Shown here: piece by piece, positions 11,875-22,347 of the stretch
Numbering within the stretch: position 1 is the stretch's first letter
Layout of the letters: every line of letters begins with the position of its first letter
NCBI GenBank assembly: GCA_027922465.2
Contig: BQMF02000211.1
Coordinates: 372,001-436,000 of the forward strand
Length of the DNA stretch: 64,000 bases
Source: Turritopsis dohrnii
Lineage: Eukaryota; Cnidaria; Hydrozoa; Anthoathecata; Oceaniidae
Reading direction: 5' to 3'
Notes under the pieces: generated by a model
The model's input: the letters and a program-made list of their open reading frames with translations, nothing else
The model's database searches: none
What the model was told of the DNA's origin: nothing
Program-made: the position numbers and the translations under genes

Positions 11875-12460
11875 TTAATCGCTCAACACAAGGTTTAAAA
11901 CCAAGAGGTACAAGGAAGAAAGGTGACGATGAACATTACATTTAAAGTGTTGAAGATTATAATGAGAAGGAAAAACAGACTGTGGTAAAGAATTCCAGAG
12001 AGTGGAGGAGCGAGGAATGAAACTTTGTTGGTAAAAAGTTTTAGTTGACTTTGGGATGTTGACAGTGTGATCATGGCAATTAGATGAATATTTTGTGCTT
12101 CCCTTGAATGTTTTTAATGCAGGGATGAGAGAAGAGAGCTCAGTTGAACATTTTCCGTAAAAGTATTTATAAAAGAGGCAAGGAGAAGCCACAGATCTGT
12201 GATGGGAGAGTGTGTCAAGTTTACTTGCAAGTTTATCAATAATAGCATTACGGATATGATTCTGAATACGATCTAAACGATTAAGAGAGTCTGAAGGTGT
12301 ACCACCCCAAATATGGCAGCAATACTCAATACAAGGCCGATTAGTGGATTTATAGAGGTAAAGAGCCCAACTTCATTGAGGCTGACTTAGCAATGGCCTC
12401 AATGTAGGAACGCCAGGAAAAGTCCTGAGAAAAAGTGATGCTGAGGAGACGAAAGGAGTT
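11875..12460 (-). pseudogene. C-terminal remnant of a LINE reverse transcriptase
   Basis: Read on the minus strand, the order is LLSITFSQDFSWRSYIEAIA, then a frameshift near 12360, then CIEYCCHIWGG, SLNRLDRIQNHI and finally SFIPRSSTLWNSLP with the stop at 11875. This is the usual C-terminal thumb/tail order of CR1/Jockey-type non-LTR retrotransposon ORF2 proteins. The catalytic domain upstream is gone, so it is a 5'-truncated, frameshifted copy. It belongs to a different subfamily from the full-length LINE at 55780-60543. Confidence 0.8.
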
Positions 12461-13496
12461 GTTTAAATAAAAAAAATGAGTAATAAAGAGATAATCAATC
12501 ATGAAAACAGAAAGAAAAAATACAAAAACATTTTAAAAAGAACATAGAATTTCTTTATAATAGTTCTTTTTGAGCCCTGTGTTATCTGTCATTCTTATAA
12601 GCGATTTTGCAGGCTGAGCAAAGGTCATCTAGCCATTCATATTTATGACATCAAAAGTCTTTATTGACCTTCCTACTACCTTTTTAGGAGAAGTGAAACC
12701 TAGATGCAGGTCCCATAAGATGGATACCCCCACTATAACCAAACATAGAAAAACCTTTTATAAGAAGGACACACAATTGTCCACTACTACAAGGTGTCTG
12801 CCTTTCATTGCATATTCAAGCAGTAATATAATTCATTATTAATACGCTTAAAAATAACATTCTTAGATATGATCACTGACAACTTTCTTCCATTCCAATA
12901 ATTTAAAAGTGAAGCCAGTCTCAATATTTAGGTAGCAATCTTTGAGAGCAATGTTTCTCATTTACAGAATGGTCGCTTTTGTACTGTCAGTAAATGTCGC
13001 AAAATTGCCAATAAGTGTCGCAATTCAACAGTGTCGCAAAATCGCCAGTATAAGGTGCATAAGATGGGCATAAGGTGATGTGAGTTCACCATGATTGAAC
13101 TTTCAAAAAAACTAAAACTAAAAACTAATCTAATATTAGAGTGATACGGTCAACATCTTCTTAGTTGTGTGTAAAACCACGTAGAGGTGAGAGTATTTTT
13201 TATGATTATTATATAGTAGTACATGGTGTGACGTCAGTTTGTTTTATGATGGGCACATGGGCACACAGACCTTGGTTTGTGCAGAAGGGAAATTTTGAAA
13301 TTGGGCACGCTGTATATATCACTTGAAAATGCACTTCAGCTAGAGCCATTAGGAATCTATGTGAACACGATTTCTAATCAGTAGTTTACTGATAAATTTA
13401 TCAGAAATTATCACTTGTTATGATTTTCCCTCAAACCGTCACATATATATACAATGTCTCTCCCTTTTGTAAAAGATCCAATACACCTTTATGATA
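12461..13496. other. Intergenic
   Basis: No gene could be supported. It contains one recognisable repeat fragment (12982-13052); the rest is unassigned AT-rich sequence. Confidence 0.5.
12982..13052 (+). repeat. Fragment of AGTAAATGTCGCAA MITE family
   Basis: TACTGTCAGTAAATGTCGCA is followed by AATAAGTGTCGCAA and AATCGCCAGTATA. The same words, in the same order, form the ends of the elements at 61731-62106 and about 35961-36415. The second arm is not evident here. Confidence 0.6.
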
Positions 13497-13938
13497 ATGT
13501 ATACCTTAGGTTTACCTTAGGTATACCTAACATGTACCTTTTGACACATATATGCAGCATAAAAAAATGTACCTGAACTGTACCTTATAATTCAGGTACA
13601 TAAAAGGTACATCAAGCAAACTACCTAATGTGCACCTACTATGTACCTAAAATGTACCTCAAGATCAGGTAAATTACAGGTATATACACAAAGCCACATA
13701 CTAAAGTGAACCTTCTATGTACCTAAAATGTACCTCAATATCAGTTACAATATGGGTACAAAAAGCTACACAATCAGGTGCAGTATGGGTACAAAAAGCC
13801 ACATACCTAATATGTACCTACTATATATGTACCTAAAATATACCTCAAGATCAGGTATACAACGTGAAAACCTTGCGTGCAACAGCAATAAATTTAATAC
13901 CTAGAATGTACCTGATTTGTACCTAAAACATACCTTCT
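13497..13938. repeat. Irregular GTACCT/AGGTAC repeat cluster
   Basis: About 440 bp in which TGTACCTA/TACCTAAAATGTACCTC and the complementary AGGTACA words recur many times at irregular spacing. Larger blocks such as TGTACCTAAAATGTACCTCA followed by A(A/T)(G/T)ATCAG appear at least three times. Direct and inverted words are mixed, so it can fold extensively. Probably the interior of a non-autonomous element whose ends were not identified. Confidence 0.65.
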
Positions 13939-14404
13939 TCTTTTTTCGAAAAAGAATAAATGGCCTGAGGCCATATTAGGTATTAAGTATTAAGGTATTA
14001 TTTAGTATAGAATATTGTTCTTCACCAACCCAGAATGTCATAATTTAAAACCATGACATTCATTTCTTCAACCGCGTATATATATTTTTTTTATTTGTCT
14101 TCCCTAAAGGAAAATAATGATGCAGAAACCCTATTATAAGAAAAACAAAACAAACAAAAAAACTTCAAGAGCGCACTTACCCTAAGAACATTAATAAATC
14201 ATCGTGCAATACTTGCCTTGAATTTCTTACTCTTTTACATGTCATTACCTTCTTTTAAAATAGTTAACAAAATTTGCTGGCAAACGAACGTTAACGCTAT
14301 TGATTCTTGATCTTGCGAACAATCAACATTTGAAACGATCAAATGCACTGTAAGGGTTTCTGCTTATACTAATTGTGAGTGTGTCTTGTGCGGTCTAACT
14401 GCCG

Positions 14405-14515
14405 CTACATATTTTTGGTGTATCACTTTTCTAATTTGGTAGAGTAGAAAACAAGTTATGGACAAAAAACTGGAAGCGCTCCTTGTAAAAATCTTTGAAA
14501 AATGGACAAAAAAGC
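14405..14515 (+). repeat. Direct repeat, copy 1 of about 110 bp
   Basis: Similar to 15208-15316, including GGTAGAGTAGAAAACAAGTT versus TGAGTAGAAAAAAAGTT and the shared core CTTGTAAAAATCTTTGAAAA followed by ATGGACA. The copies are about 800 bp apart in the same orientation. Confidence 0.75.
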
Positions 14516-15207
14516 TGATTGTTTTAAGAAGATTTTGAACGTTAAAAACGACCCGAAACATTCACTCTCTAAACTGGATGCACAGCGCGTATTAGTATAT
14601 AGACTAGCCGCAAGGCGCCGTTGCTCCCCGCCCTTGTTTAGCTTGCGTTGTGTTGCATGCCGCCCGCAATCAACATACATTTTTGGCAAAACATTTCTTA
14701 TATACTGGTTTTTATTTCGAAAATGAACCCAAGCTATAATGTTGTTGCATGTAGATAAAAAAAAAGTGATGTCAAATCAATGATACAGTAGAATCTGACG
14801 TCATTACAGAGAAAAATATGTTCCCGCCTCTACAAGGTTTTACGCGGACAATATAGGAAATCCTACGTAAAATTTAGTTAAATCATTCTCTAAAATAAAA
14901 GTAGAATGCACAATCGTGAATAAGTATAGGCCAACAGATCCAAAGTCATTCATTTCTTTTGATAAAGTCTCCAGGAATACTTATTGAACCCGCTTCAATC
15001 ATTGAAGGCTTGAAGGTTTGGTGAATTTTACAGTTAAGGTATTCTTAAACAGTTCAAAATTAACATTTTATTAATGTACCCAATCGATACTTTCAATGTA
15101 TATTATACCGGGTGAGTCAATAAAAAGTACCGATGTTTCACAAAAGATATCGTTCGATTGAATATCTGTGAAATATAGTTATTTTTATTTCTGAATAGAG
15201 GAATCCT

Positions 15208-15316
15208 TTACCTACATTTTGGTGTTTCCTTATTTTGATTGAGTAGAAAAAAAGTTATAGACATAAAACTGGAACCGGTGCTTGTAAAAATCTTTGAAAA
15301 ATGGACAGAAAAGCCA
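15208..15316 (+). repeat. Direct repeat, copy 2 of about 110 bp
   Basis: Second copy of the repeat at 14405-14515, ending about 30 bp before the TTAA MITE at 15349. The 690 bp between the copies holds no recognisable gene. Confidence 0.75.
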
Positions 15317-15348
15317 AACAAAATATTCCTGCAAGATTCGTTGATTAA

Positions 15349-16089
15349 AGGGAAATTTAGCCTTTAACAAAAACTTTTTATATTAGCTGCAGAAAGGTCT
15401 CATTGATCTTCTGTGATCATTAAAAATTATTTTAAATGATAACTATACTCAGTTTTTCGTTATTTAGTATCTAACAATGGACGCCATTGCAGTGCTCTGC
15501 GATAGAAATTTTGACGTCACAGCGCGATAGCTCTTTTTGTAAGGATTACATAAACTACAATATTTTGTTTTTGTTGATAAAAGTTCTTGTGTTCTTTGTG
15601 AAATAAAACCTTTATTAAAAAGTATTTCGTTTTAGATTTATAGCAGGTATATGTGTGTAGGTGAGTTTTTGAACAAATGTGTATATTTTAGATGTATAAA
15701 AAATGAAATCTTCAGTATGACTGTTTTTGTTTGTCTTGAATCGTTAACGATAAACTTATTTTACATTTTGCTGTTTCTTGATGTTTAAGATTGTTATGTT
15801 ATGTTCGTGTTGTCTTTGTTGTTTTTCTACCGTTTCTCCTATCTTTAAAACATAGGCGTAAAAAACATGTCATCATGTGCTGCCTACGTCTGATGTTTCT
15901 GCAAATGAAATTCGCTCTGTGACGTCATGATATTTATAACGAAAGCTGTAATGGCGATTTAACTAAGTTGTTTTTTTAGCAATTTTTTTCATTTGGAATA
16001 CCTTTTATACATAAAAAGGTGTTCCTCTAGGATAAAGGAAGTATTTCATGCTGAAATTCAGAAAAGAAATTTCAAGGCTTAATTTCCCT
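15349..16089. mobile_element. TTAA-flanked MITE (piggyBac/Kolobok type)
   Basis: The left end starts AGGGAAATTTAGCCTT and the right end is AAGGCTTAATTTCCCT, a 16-bp TIR with two mismatches. TTAA stands directly outside both ends (15345-15348 and 16090-16093), the target duplication of piggyBac and Kolobok transposons. Subterminal TGACGTCA-containing words are also inverted (near 15514 and 15920). There is no transposase frame. Confidence 0.8.
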
Positions 16090-16269
16090 TTAAATTTGAT
16101 AATGTTAATGAAAAGGCTATGGGGACTGAAAGAAAAGACGCAGTTTGTCTAATCACTTCTTTAGCAATATTTCCCCCTGACAAACGCTTTGTTATACAGT
16201 TTTGTTGACATGACACATATTCTGTATTAATGATAACTTCAAAAATTGAAAAAAAACACTGTTGTCTAA

Positions 16270-17245
16270 AGCTTGGTTTCCATTGTGAAATAAGGTGAAA
16301 TAATTTTTGAGAAAATTACTTATTTCATGTTATTTCACAGTGGAAACATATTCAACTCTTCTTATTTCAAGTTCACCAACGTCTTAATTCATGAAATAAC
16401 GTGAACTAATATCAAAAATTTTTGTTAGTTCACGTTATTTCATGAAATAAGAGAACATCAAAGGATAGCGACATGCATATGTGAGTTGAAAAGGCTTCGA
16501 TGAAAACTGTCAGTGTGTGTGTCGAAAAAAAGTTGATATGACAAGCACATTTCTTTACATGAAGAAACTTTAGCAGAAAAAATAAAACCCTGTCTTGTAT
16601 GAGAAATAGTGCAAAGGATATAAAGAGAAGGATGAGTTAACAATGCGTGGTCTGCAGTAATTGTAAATTCTCCAAGTAGATAGTATGGTAAGATTTGTTC
16701 ATGACTTTCAGCTAATTTTCTATCAACTGATCATGTAGGAAATCATCTTCAAATATTTTTTCCTTTCTGAATTTGCCAGAATACCACTGTCGTTGTTGGA
16801 ACCGTCAAAAAGCGTGAAGCAGCAGTTCGCGACGCAAACAGCTATTAGAAAACACTAAGGAACTTTTTATAAGTTTAATAAAGTGTTCTGTTTAGTTTTC
16901 ACTCTGTGTTTTCTATCAATGCATCCAATGGCATTACCTGAAGAAATATTCCTTGTCTTCATTTACGAAGCTCCTTAATAAGACGGTGATATTCACCAAG
17001 TTCCTCCCTTTTTTGGAATATATTTCTTATCCAAAATCACAGTGAACTTTTTTCTGTTTTCTTCTTCGTTTTTTTCTTAGCAACAACATTAAGAAGACAT
17101 CTTCTGGGATACTTTCCATATTATTAATGAGTTTTTTGAAACAACATGAAATAATAGTGAGTGCAGTGGAAACTAATTTTCTGTCATGAAATAAGAAATT
17201 ATTCTCAAAAATTATTTCACCTTATTTCACAATGGAAACCAAGCT
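16270..17245. mobile_element. PIF/Harbinger deletion derivative
   Basis: Left TIR AGCTTGGTTTCCATTGTGAA and its inverted copy at the right extend for about 40 bp (GTGAAATAAGGTGAAATAAT inward). TAA flanks both ends (16267-16269 and 17246-17248), matching the 3-bp TWA target preference of Harbinger elements. A Harbinger-like transposase fragment remains inside on the minus strand (16938-17092). The terminal 12 bp are shared with the hairpin MITE at 37530-37650. Confidence 0.85.
16938..17092 (-). pseudogene. Harbinger transposase N-terminal fragment
   Basis: A Lys/Arg-rich run leads into FWIRNIFQKREELGEYHRLI and KELR, then after a one-base frameshift NEDKEYFF and a splice-donor-like AGGTAATG. 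Harbinger transposases typically begin with an R-x-F-W-V segment, then G-E-(Y/F)-H-x-L-V-x-E-L-R and a phenylalanine-rich F-x-x-Y-F-R-M. The catalytic DDE part is absent, so this is a leftover first exon in a deletion derivative. Confidence 0.75.
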
Positions 17246-17649
17246 TAAATGTTTTAAAGTGTAAATGAGTATTTAAATTAACTGCTAAGTTGTGTTGGTA
17301 TGACTTGATCATTAACGTTTCATGCTGATGAAACATTAAAAAGAAATTATATATATATCAAGATTGTAAATAACCTGATGGACATAGGTTTGAAACTCAG
17401 TATGGGATGCTTGGCACAGTTTGTGAAACAATCATTATTATTATTGTGGTGGAGAATGAATTAAAAACAGATAGCATCATGAACCAGTTTGCTAACTAAT
17501 CTAGAGACAATTTGTACATAATTAAAAACACTGCACATCCTGTCTGTGAATCAAACTAAAGCACAAACTTCTGCTTTTTCAGTTATAGTGGTGATTTTGG
17601 CCACTTTCACTTCCAATTGATGAAACAGGAAGTGAATCCGAACTGCTTT
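17246..17649. other. Spacer between mobile elements
   Basis: AT-rich, with a short AT dinucleotide run near 17351. No gene or repeat structure was recognised. Confidence 0.45.
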
Positions 17650-18209
17650 CCCAGTCCCACTCTCAATGTTTGGGTCCATGCAATGTTGTCCATATGTTCC
17701 AACCAATGTTGGGCAAACGTGCAATGTTGGGCAGAAATGCGCGACGTGCAATGTTGGACTGAAATGAACAATGTTTTCCGGTGTTTTGGAATATATAAAT
17801 GAGACCAACAGAGCAACAGTGTGGTTTGCTTAGCACAAAACGTCTTGCATCCCAAGTGTCGGGTAATTCACCAATTGGTAACTATTGTGTTTAACCCTTT
17901 TTTCGATTCTCCTTGGGAAACTCTTCAAATTTCTGCCACTGCTTTTGGTTTTGAGATATGATACTTATCTCGTTATAATGTCAGTAGACATGATCGTCGT
18001 ATTCTTCTTTTTAAGTTCATTATTTACCCATACACTAAATTGAGATTTTGCGCTATCTGGATACAAACCCATAATCGTGAAACACGTGTTAGCATTAGAT
18101 CGAAGAGTACATGGAACAAGATTTCCCATCTCTCGCTTCGCCTCGCTTACTCTGTGCGAAACCGGGAGTGCAAAGTTGGACAGAAACGCGCAATGTTAGG
18201 CGAGGCTAT

Positions 18210-21200
18210 TAGACCGTTGGCCAAGGGTCAGAAAAGTGATGCTTTTGTGGTGCACCTCCTAGAGCCAAAATATTTTTGCAGAATATGATAGTTTAATGCA
18301 CATTGATTCTCAATTTAAAAAGTTGACATGCTGAAAACCCGCAGTTTTCTCAAAAATATCAAACAAAATTTCACAGAATTGTTATTATGAATTGCGTGGA
18401 ATAGACGGTCATACGCCATTACAGCTCGTCAGATAAATTTTACTGAACCTTCATTATCCAATCAAATTGTCCTCGGAGGCCGATATTCCGGTCTGTGGAT
18501 TTCAAAATTAAATACAAACAAAAGATGGTAAACAAAGTTGCACGTGCAAGTAGTAGTGTAGTGTAGCAGGAAAGAAACAAGCGTAGCATCAGTTTATAAT
18601 TAGTTTTGTATTTTTGTAATAGTAAGTTAGTGTAGAATAGGTTTGTAGAATAGGATAGAGTTGAATTTCAATGAATTGAATATGGAAGAAGAAAAGAAAT
18701 GCTGTTGTATACATTTTTCTGGTGTTGCTAATAATAATGAAGATCTACGAACAGTTACTGAAACCAGCCACAGTAAAATTATTGAATATATTGAAAAATG
18801 GAAACATTCAGATGGCGAGGGAAGAGATGTAGCAATTCGAAGCCAATCAGTTGTTCATTTACCATTTATTGAAGAGCAGCTTAGTGTAAGTTTCCATGTT
18901 AAGTGCTATCAACTATTCACACCAATAAAACCCAAATTGAAAGAGCCACTAAAAGAGCTAAAAAGCAATGTAATAGAAGTGAAGAAACCGGAAATAGCAC
19001 ACAAGAAGCATCAAAGGATGAGTTAAAACAACCTAAGAGTCAGTGCTGATACATGTTAGAGACAGAGATTTTGTAGCAATAGAAGTGCATTATCATAAGC
19101 AATGTTATTTAAGTTATACTCAGAATATCAGAAATAAAAATAATTAAGAAGAAAAAGGAGAAGATTCAAGACATATTTGAACGAAGAAGCAGCAAGGAAT
19201 TACCAGTCATCCCGCCTTAAATCACGTCTTCAATCTCACTATACAGATATAGTTTTTTACAAACCAAGTAGGAAATATCAGAGTGAGATCGTATATTTCA
19301 ACAGTTCTTCAGTATTAGATGGATATGCAAATTTTTCACATCTTGATGTTCAAAGGGAAGAAGAGTGTGATGAGTTATACAAGCAACATAAAAGAGCAAA
19401 TGAAATCAATGCACCAGCTAATTTATATTCTGTTGCCCACACTTTACGGAATGTTTTAAATGGAGTTGCAGGATGTGAGCAGTGGCCACCTATTTCAAGT
19501 CAATTTTCTGTTGGAAATTGTTTTTCAATGATCCCATCAATACTGTTCAATTTCTTCTCCTTAGTTCTCGGATTCTCAGATGAACCAGATTTTGAGAACA
19601 GGTTTGACCTACCACATGAGAAGTTGTTGAGAATTTGTTCAATCTGCCAGGACATGATTTATTTGAGTTCCAATGGAAGGAAACAAACATATAAACATTT
19701 GGCATTGGGGATAGCATTCAGACAAATAACTGGCTCCAAAAAGGTTATAGATATTGTCAACAGATTTGGGCATTGCTCTTCATTCGTCTGGAATCTGCGT
19801 TAGCTGTAGTTGCAGTAGATGGCGAAGTCATTTCTGGAGTGGAGAAAGGCCAGTTCACAACATTGGTTTATGATAATGCTGACTTCCTTGAAGAAACCTT
19901 AACAGGTAAAGGTACAACACATGTGACACATGGTATCTGCATTCAAGAGAACTGTCCAGAGACTGAATTGCAGGAATTGAAGCAGGTATTTAGACAGTTT
20001 TAGACAGTTCAAGGATAGAGAAAGATGAAAAGCAAGTTCAAGGAGTTCTTGAGACTATTCGTGCTATGTCAAACCCATTTGATTTTGTATGTAATCAGTT
20101 AGTGAATATTTCCACCGGCATTCTTGCAGACGCTGCAGTGACCAATGATATGGCTCATATGTTTGAGATTGGTGAAGAAAAGGCTGAAACTTTTATGAAA
20201 GAAAAAATTCTTACAGCCGAGCCAGATATTAGCAGTCCCATTAAAAGAACCAACTTAAAAACAGTTACAAACATCAGTAACAAAAAAGTGAATACCCAAA
20301 ACAAAAAAGGGGAGCTGGTCATCATCAGAAATACGAAAAACACATTCGCTAAACTTGTTTTGATTGCAAAGAGCCGAGATGTAAAGATGGAGAGTGTTTT
20401 GAAATATCCACTTCGCCCTTTTCCGCTTCCATTTGCTGATGCAGTTGGCAACCTCACGAAAACAACTAAGTCTAAACTTTTAGCAGAGATTGAGAAAGGA
20501 ATTGATGGCATTTCTATTGAAAGTATTTCATCCGAAAGTGCTGCAATTGTCGATGCAATGGCATTACTCCAAACAGTCAACGTAACACATGCTACTTTTG
20601 GAGATTTTTCAATTCATGTGTTACAAAAGCTTTGGGAATTTACTACAAAGCTAAAAGAATCGATTTTGTTTGTGATCGATATCGTGAGGTGAGTATTAAG
20701 GGTTCAGAAAGAATGAAAAGAGCTGAAACTGGAGTGCAGAGCATCAAAATACTGAACTGTAACCAGAAATTTCCAAAACAGTGGAAGAAGTACTTGTCAG
20801 TTGGTGCTAACAAAGAAGATTTGATAGAGTTTCTTTTCATACACTGGAAATCACTTTCAGCGGATTACTTTGGTGGAATAAATATTTATCTAGCGCATAA
20901 CAACAGCTGTCATGCTTTTATTCCGACAAATAACAGCGTAACTTTTGAGTGTATTACTTCTCTGTCGTGTGACCACGAAAGAACTAATAACCCAGAAATA
21001 TTTTTAATATGAAAATTTCATATACAGCAATGAAAAATCAAAACCCGATATCGCACGATACGCCCGATAGATAAAAATTTAAGACTGATTTACGAGAAAA
21101 CTGCGGGTTTTTGAGATGTCAACTTTTTTGTTTTGAATTCTCCACATCTTAACACGCAAATATATACAAAAATATTTTGGTTCTAAGAGGTGCACCACCA

Positions 21201-21235
21201 CAAAAGACGATTTTTAATGCTCGGCCAACGGTCTA
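18210..21235. mobile_element. 3-kb DNA transposon with long TIRs
   Basis: The left end starts TAGACCGTTGGCCAAGGG and the right end is the inverted TAGACCGTTGGCCGAGC. Similarity continues inward with gaps for about 150 bp, through GGTGCACCTC, CCAAAATATTTTTG and AACCCGCAGTTTTCTC. TAT lies directly outside each end (18207-18209 and 21236-21238), a candidate 3-bp target duplication. The interior holds a broken plus-strand coding region (18682-21012). The family could not be named; the 3-bp target does not settle it. Confidence 0.75.
18682..21012 (+). pseudogene. Broken coding region of the 18210-21235 element
   Basis: The first open segment (ATG at 18682 to 19026) has Cys/His pairs typical of a small N-terminal zinc-binding region: KCCCIHFSG, then HVKCYQLF. 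Later segments at 19177-19803, 19794-20003, 20066-20692 and 20632-21012 read as one protein broken by frameshifts and stops. Notable motifs are VFYKPSRKYQSEIVYF, the helix-like ICSICQDMIYLSSNGRKQTY with KHLALGIAFRQITGSKK, IVNRFGHC, and DNADFLEETLTGKGTTHVTH. From memory this resembles uncharacterised proteins common in cnidarian and mollusc genomes, whose copy number suggests transposon origin. No DDE signature was confirmed. The frame change near 19790-19803 and the stop at 20001-20003 make this copy non-functional unless spliced in an unseen way. Confidence 0.6.
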
Positions 21236-21545
21236 TATAGTTTTCTGATTTATCGAGAACATTGCACGTATCACAACATTGTGTGGGACACATAAAATCA
21301 GAAAGTTATGACCTCGACCAAGTTTATGTCCGTTCCAATTTTGCATTGCAGTTTGGCTGAGAGTAAGTGCAAGGAAGGAGAGACATGAAATCTGGGATTA
21401 GGGTCATGACTATGGATTAGGTGTTTAGGGTGTTAGGTGCGTTTTTGTCCAACATTGCGCGTAATACCCACCATTGGAACATTCACACCAAACACCAAAC
21501 ATAGGAGCTCCACACTTTGGTGTCTGCGGTATATGAATAAGTTGA

Positions 21546-22347
21546 ATGGAGTGCCGTAACAGGCTTAATCAGAATTGGTGAATGAATTTTTCAAGGGATT
21601 CTCACAGTTTTTGAAAGTCAGCTTTCTTTGGCATATAATTTTGAGTTAAACATCACAAAATTATGCAAAGCATGATCATAACATCTGAATCTAACATTTC
21701 TAAAAATTTTAGTGTGTGTGGTGTGTAATTATTAATTTTTTATCACACACCCACACCACACCACGTAATAAGCACTAGCTAATAAGTAAGAGTAGAAACC
21801 ATTACTCCCTATTGACTTGCAAAGATGTAGTGTTGATCCTATTGCATCAAAGCCAGAAAGAAAAGGGGCAAAATTGTTATCTCACTGAAATGTCATTGTG
21901 TATATATATACAACAAAAAAGGGGGAAGACTGTTTTTATTGATGACCGCTTTCGGGTGCAAAAAATCTCATTAAATATATCGCATCTGTATAATATAGGG
22001 TCACATTGATTTCACTATTTTGTGCGAAATAATAAGAAATAAAAGTATTTCAATACAATGCTCAATTCATGGCACTGTGTAGCTAGCATTCAGTGGCATT
22101 TTTAGCCAATTTAGATACTTTCAACAGCTCAATACTTTCATAGGCTTTCCTGTTGAATTTGTTGCTGCTGACATCCAAAAATTTATTCTGTTAATTATAT
22201 ACCCCTGGGATCATAACCTGCAATCAATCCACTACTTAGGAATAAGCACATGAGTTTTTGCAGTTGGAACCATACAAAACTTTTCCTTTCTTTGTCTTGT
22301 TATAATTGCATTATCACCATATATATTTTTTTAATCATAGGAACAAG
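21546..22347. other. Intergenic, 5' flank of the MIC27-like gene
   Basis: No coding sequence recognised. A hairpin of GTGTGTGTGG against CCACACCAC spans 21711-21766. The TTTTTTAATCATAG just before 22341 looks like a splice acceptor, so the MIC27-like gene probably has an untranslated first exon somewhere in this stretch. Confidence 0.5.

Larger units (their letters stand above)
17650..21545. mobile_element. Possible older inverted-repeat unit split by an inner element
   Basis: The left arm (17650-18206) and right arm (21239-21545) both carry several CAATGTTGG words, in opposite orientation. They also share a diverged inverted segment: AGATTTCCCATCTCTCGCTT near 18119 against AGATTTCATGTCTCTCCTTC on the minus strand near 21395. 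The 3-kb element at 18210-21235 lies between them. Outer boundaries are approximate. Confidence 0.45.

Noticed and set aside
20155..20580. 141-codon minus-strand open frame
   Set aside because: Shadow of the broken transposon protein on the plus strand; hydrophobic composition arises from the complementary Lys/Glu codons.
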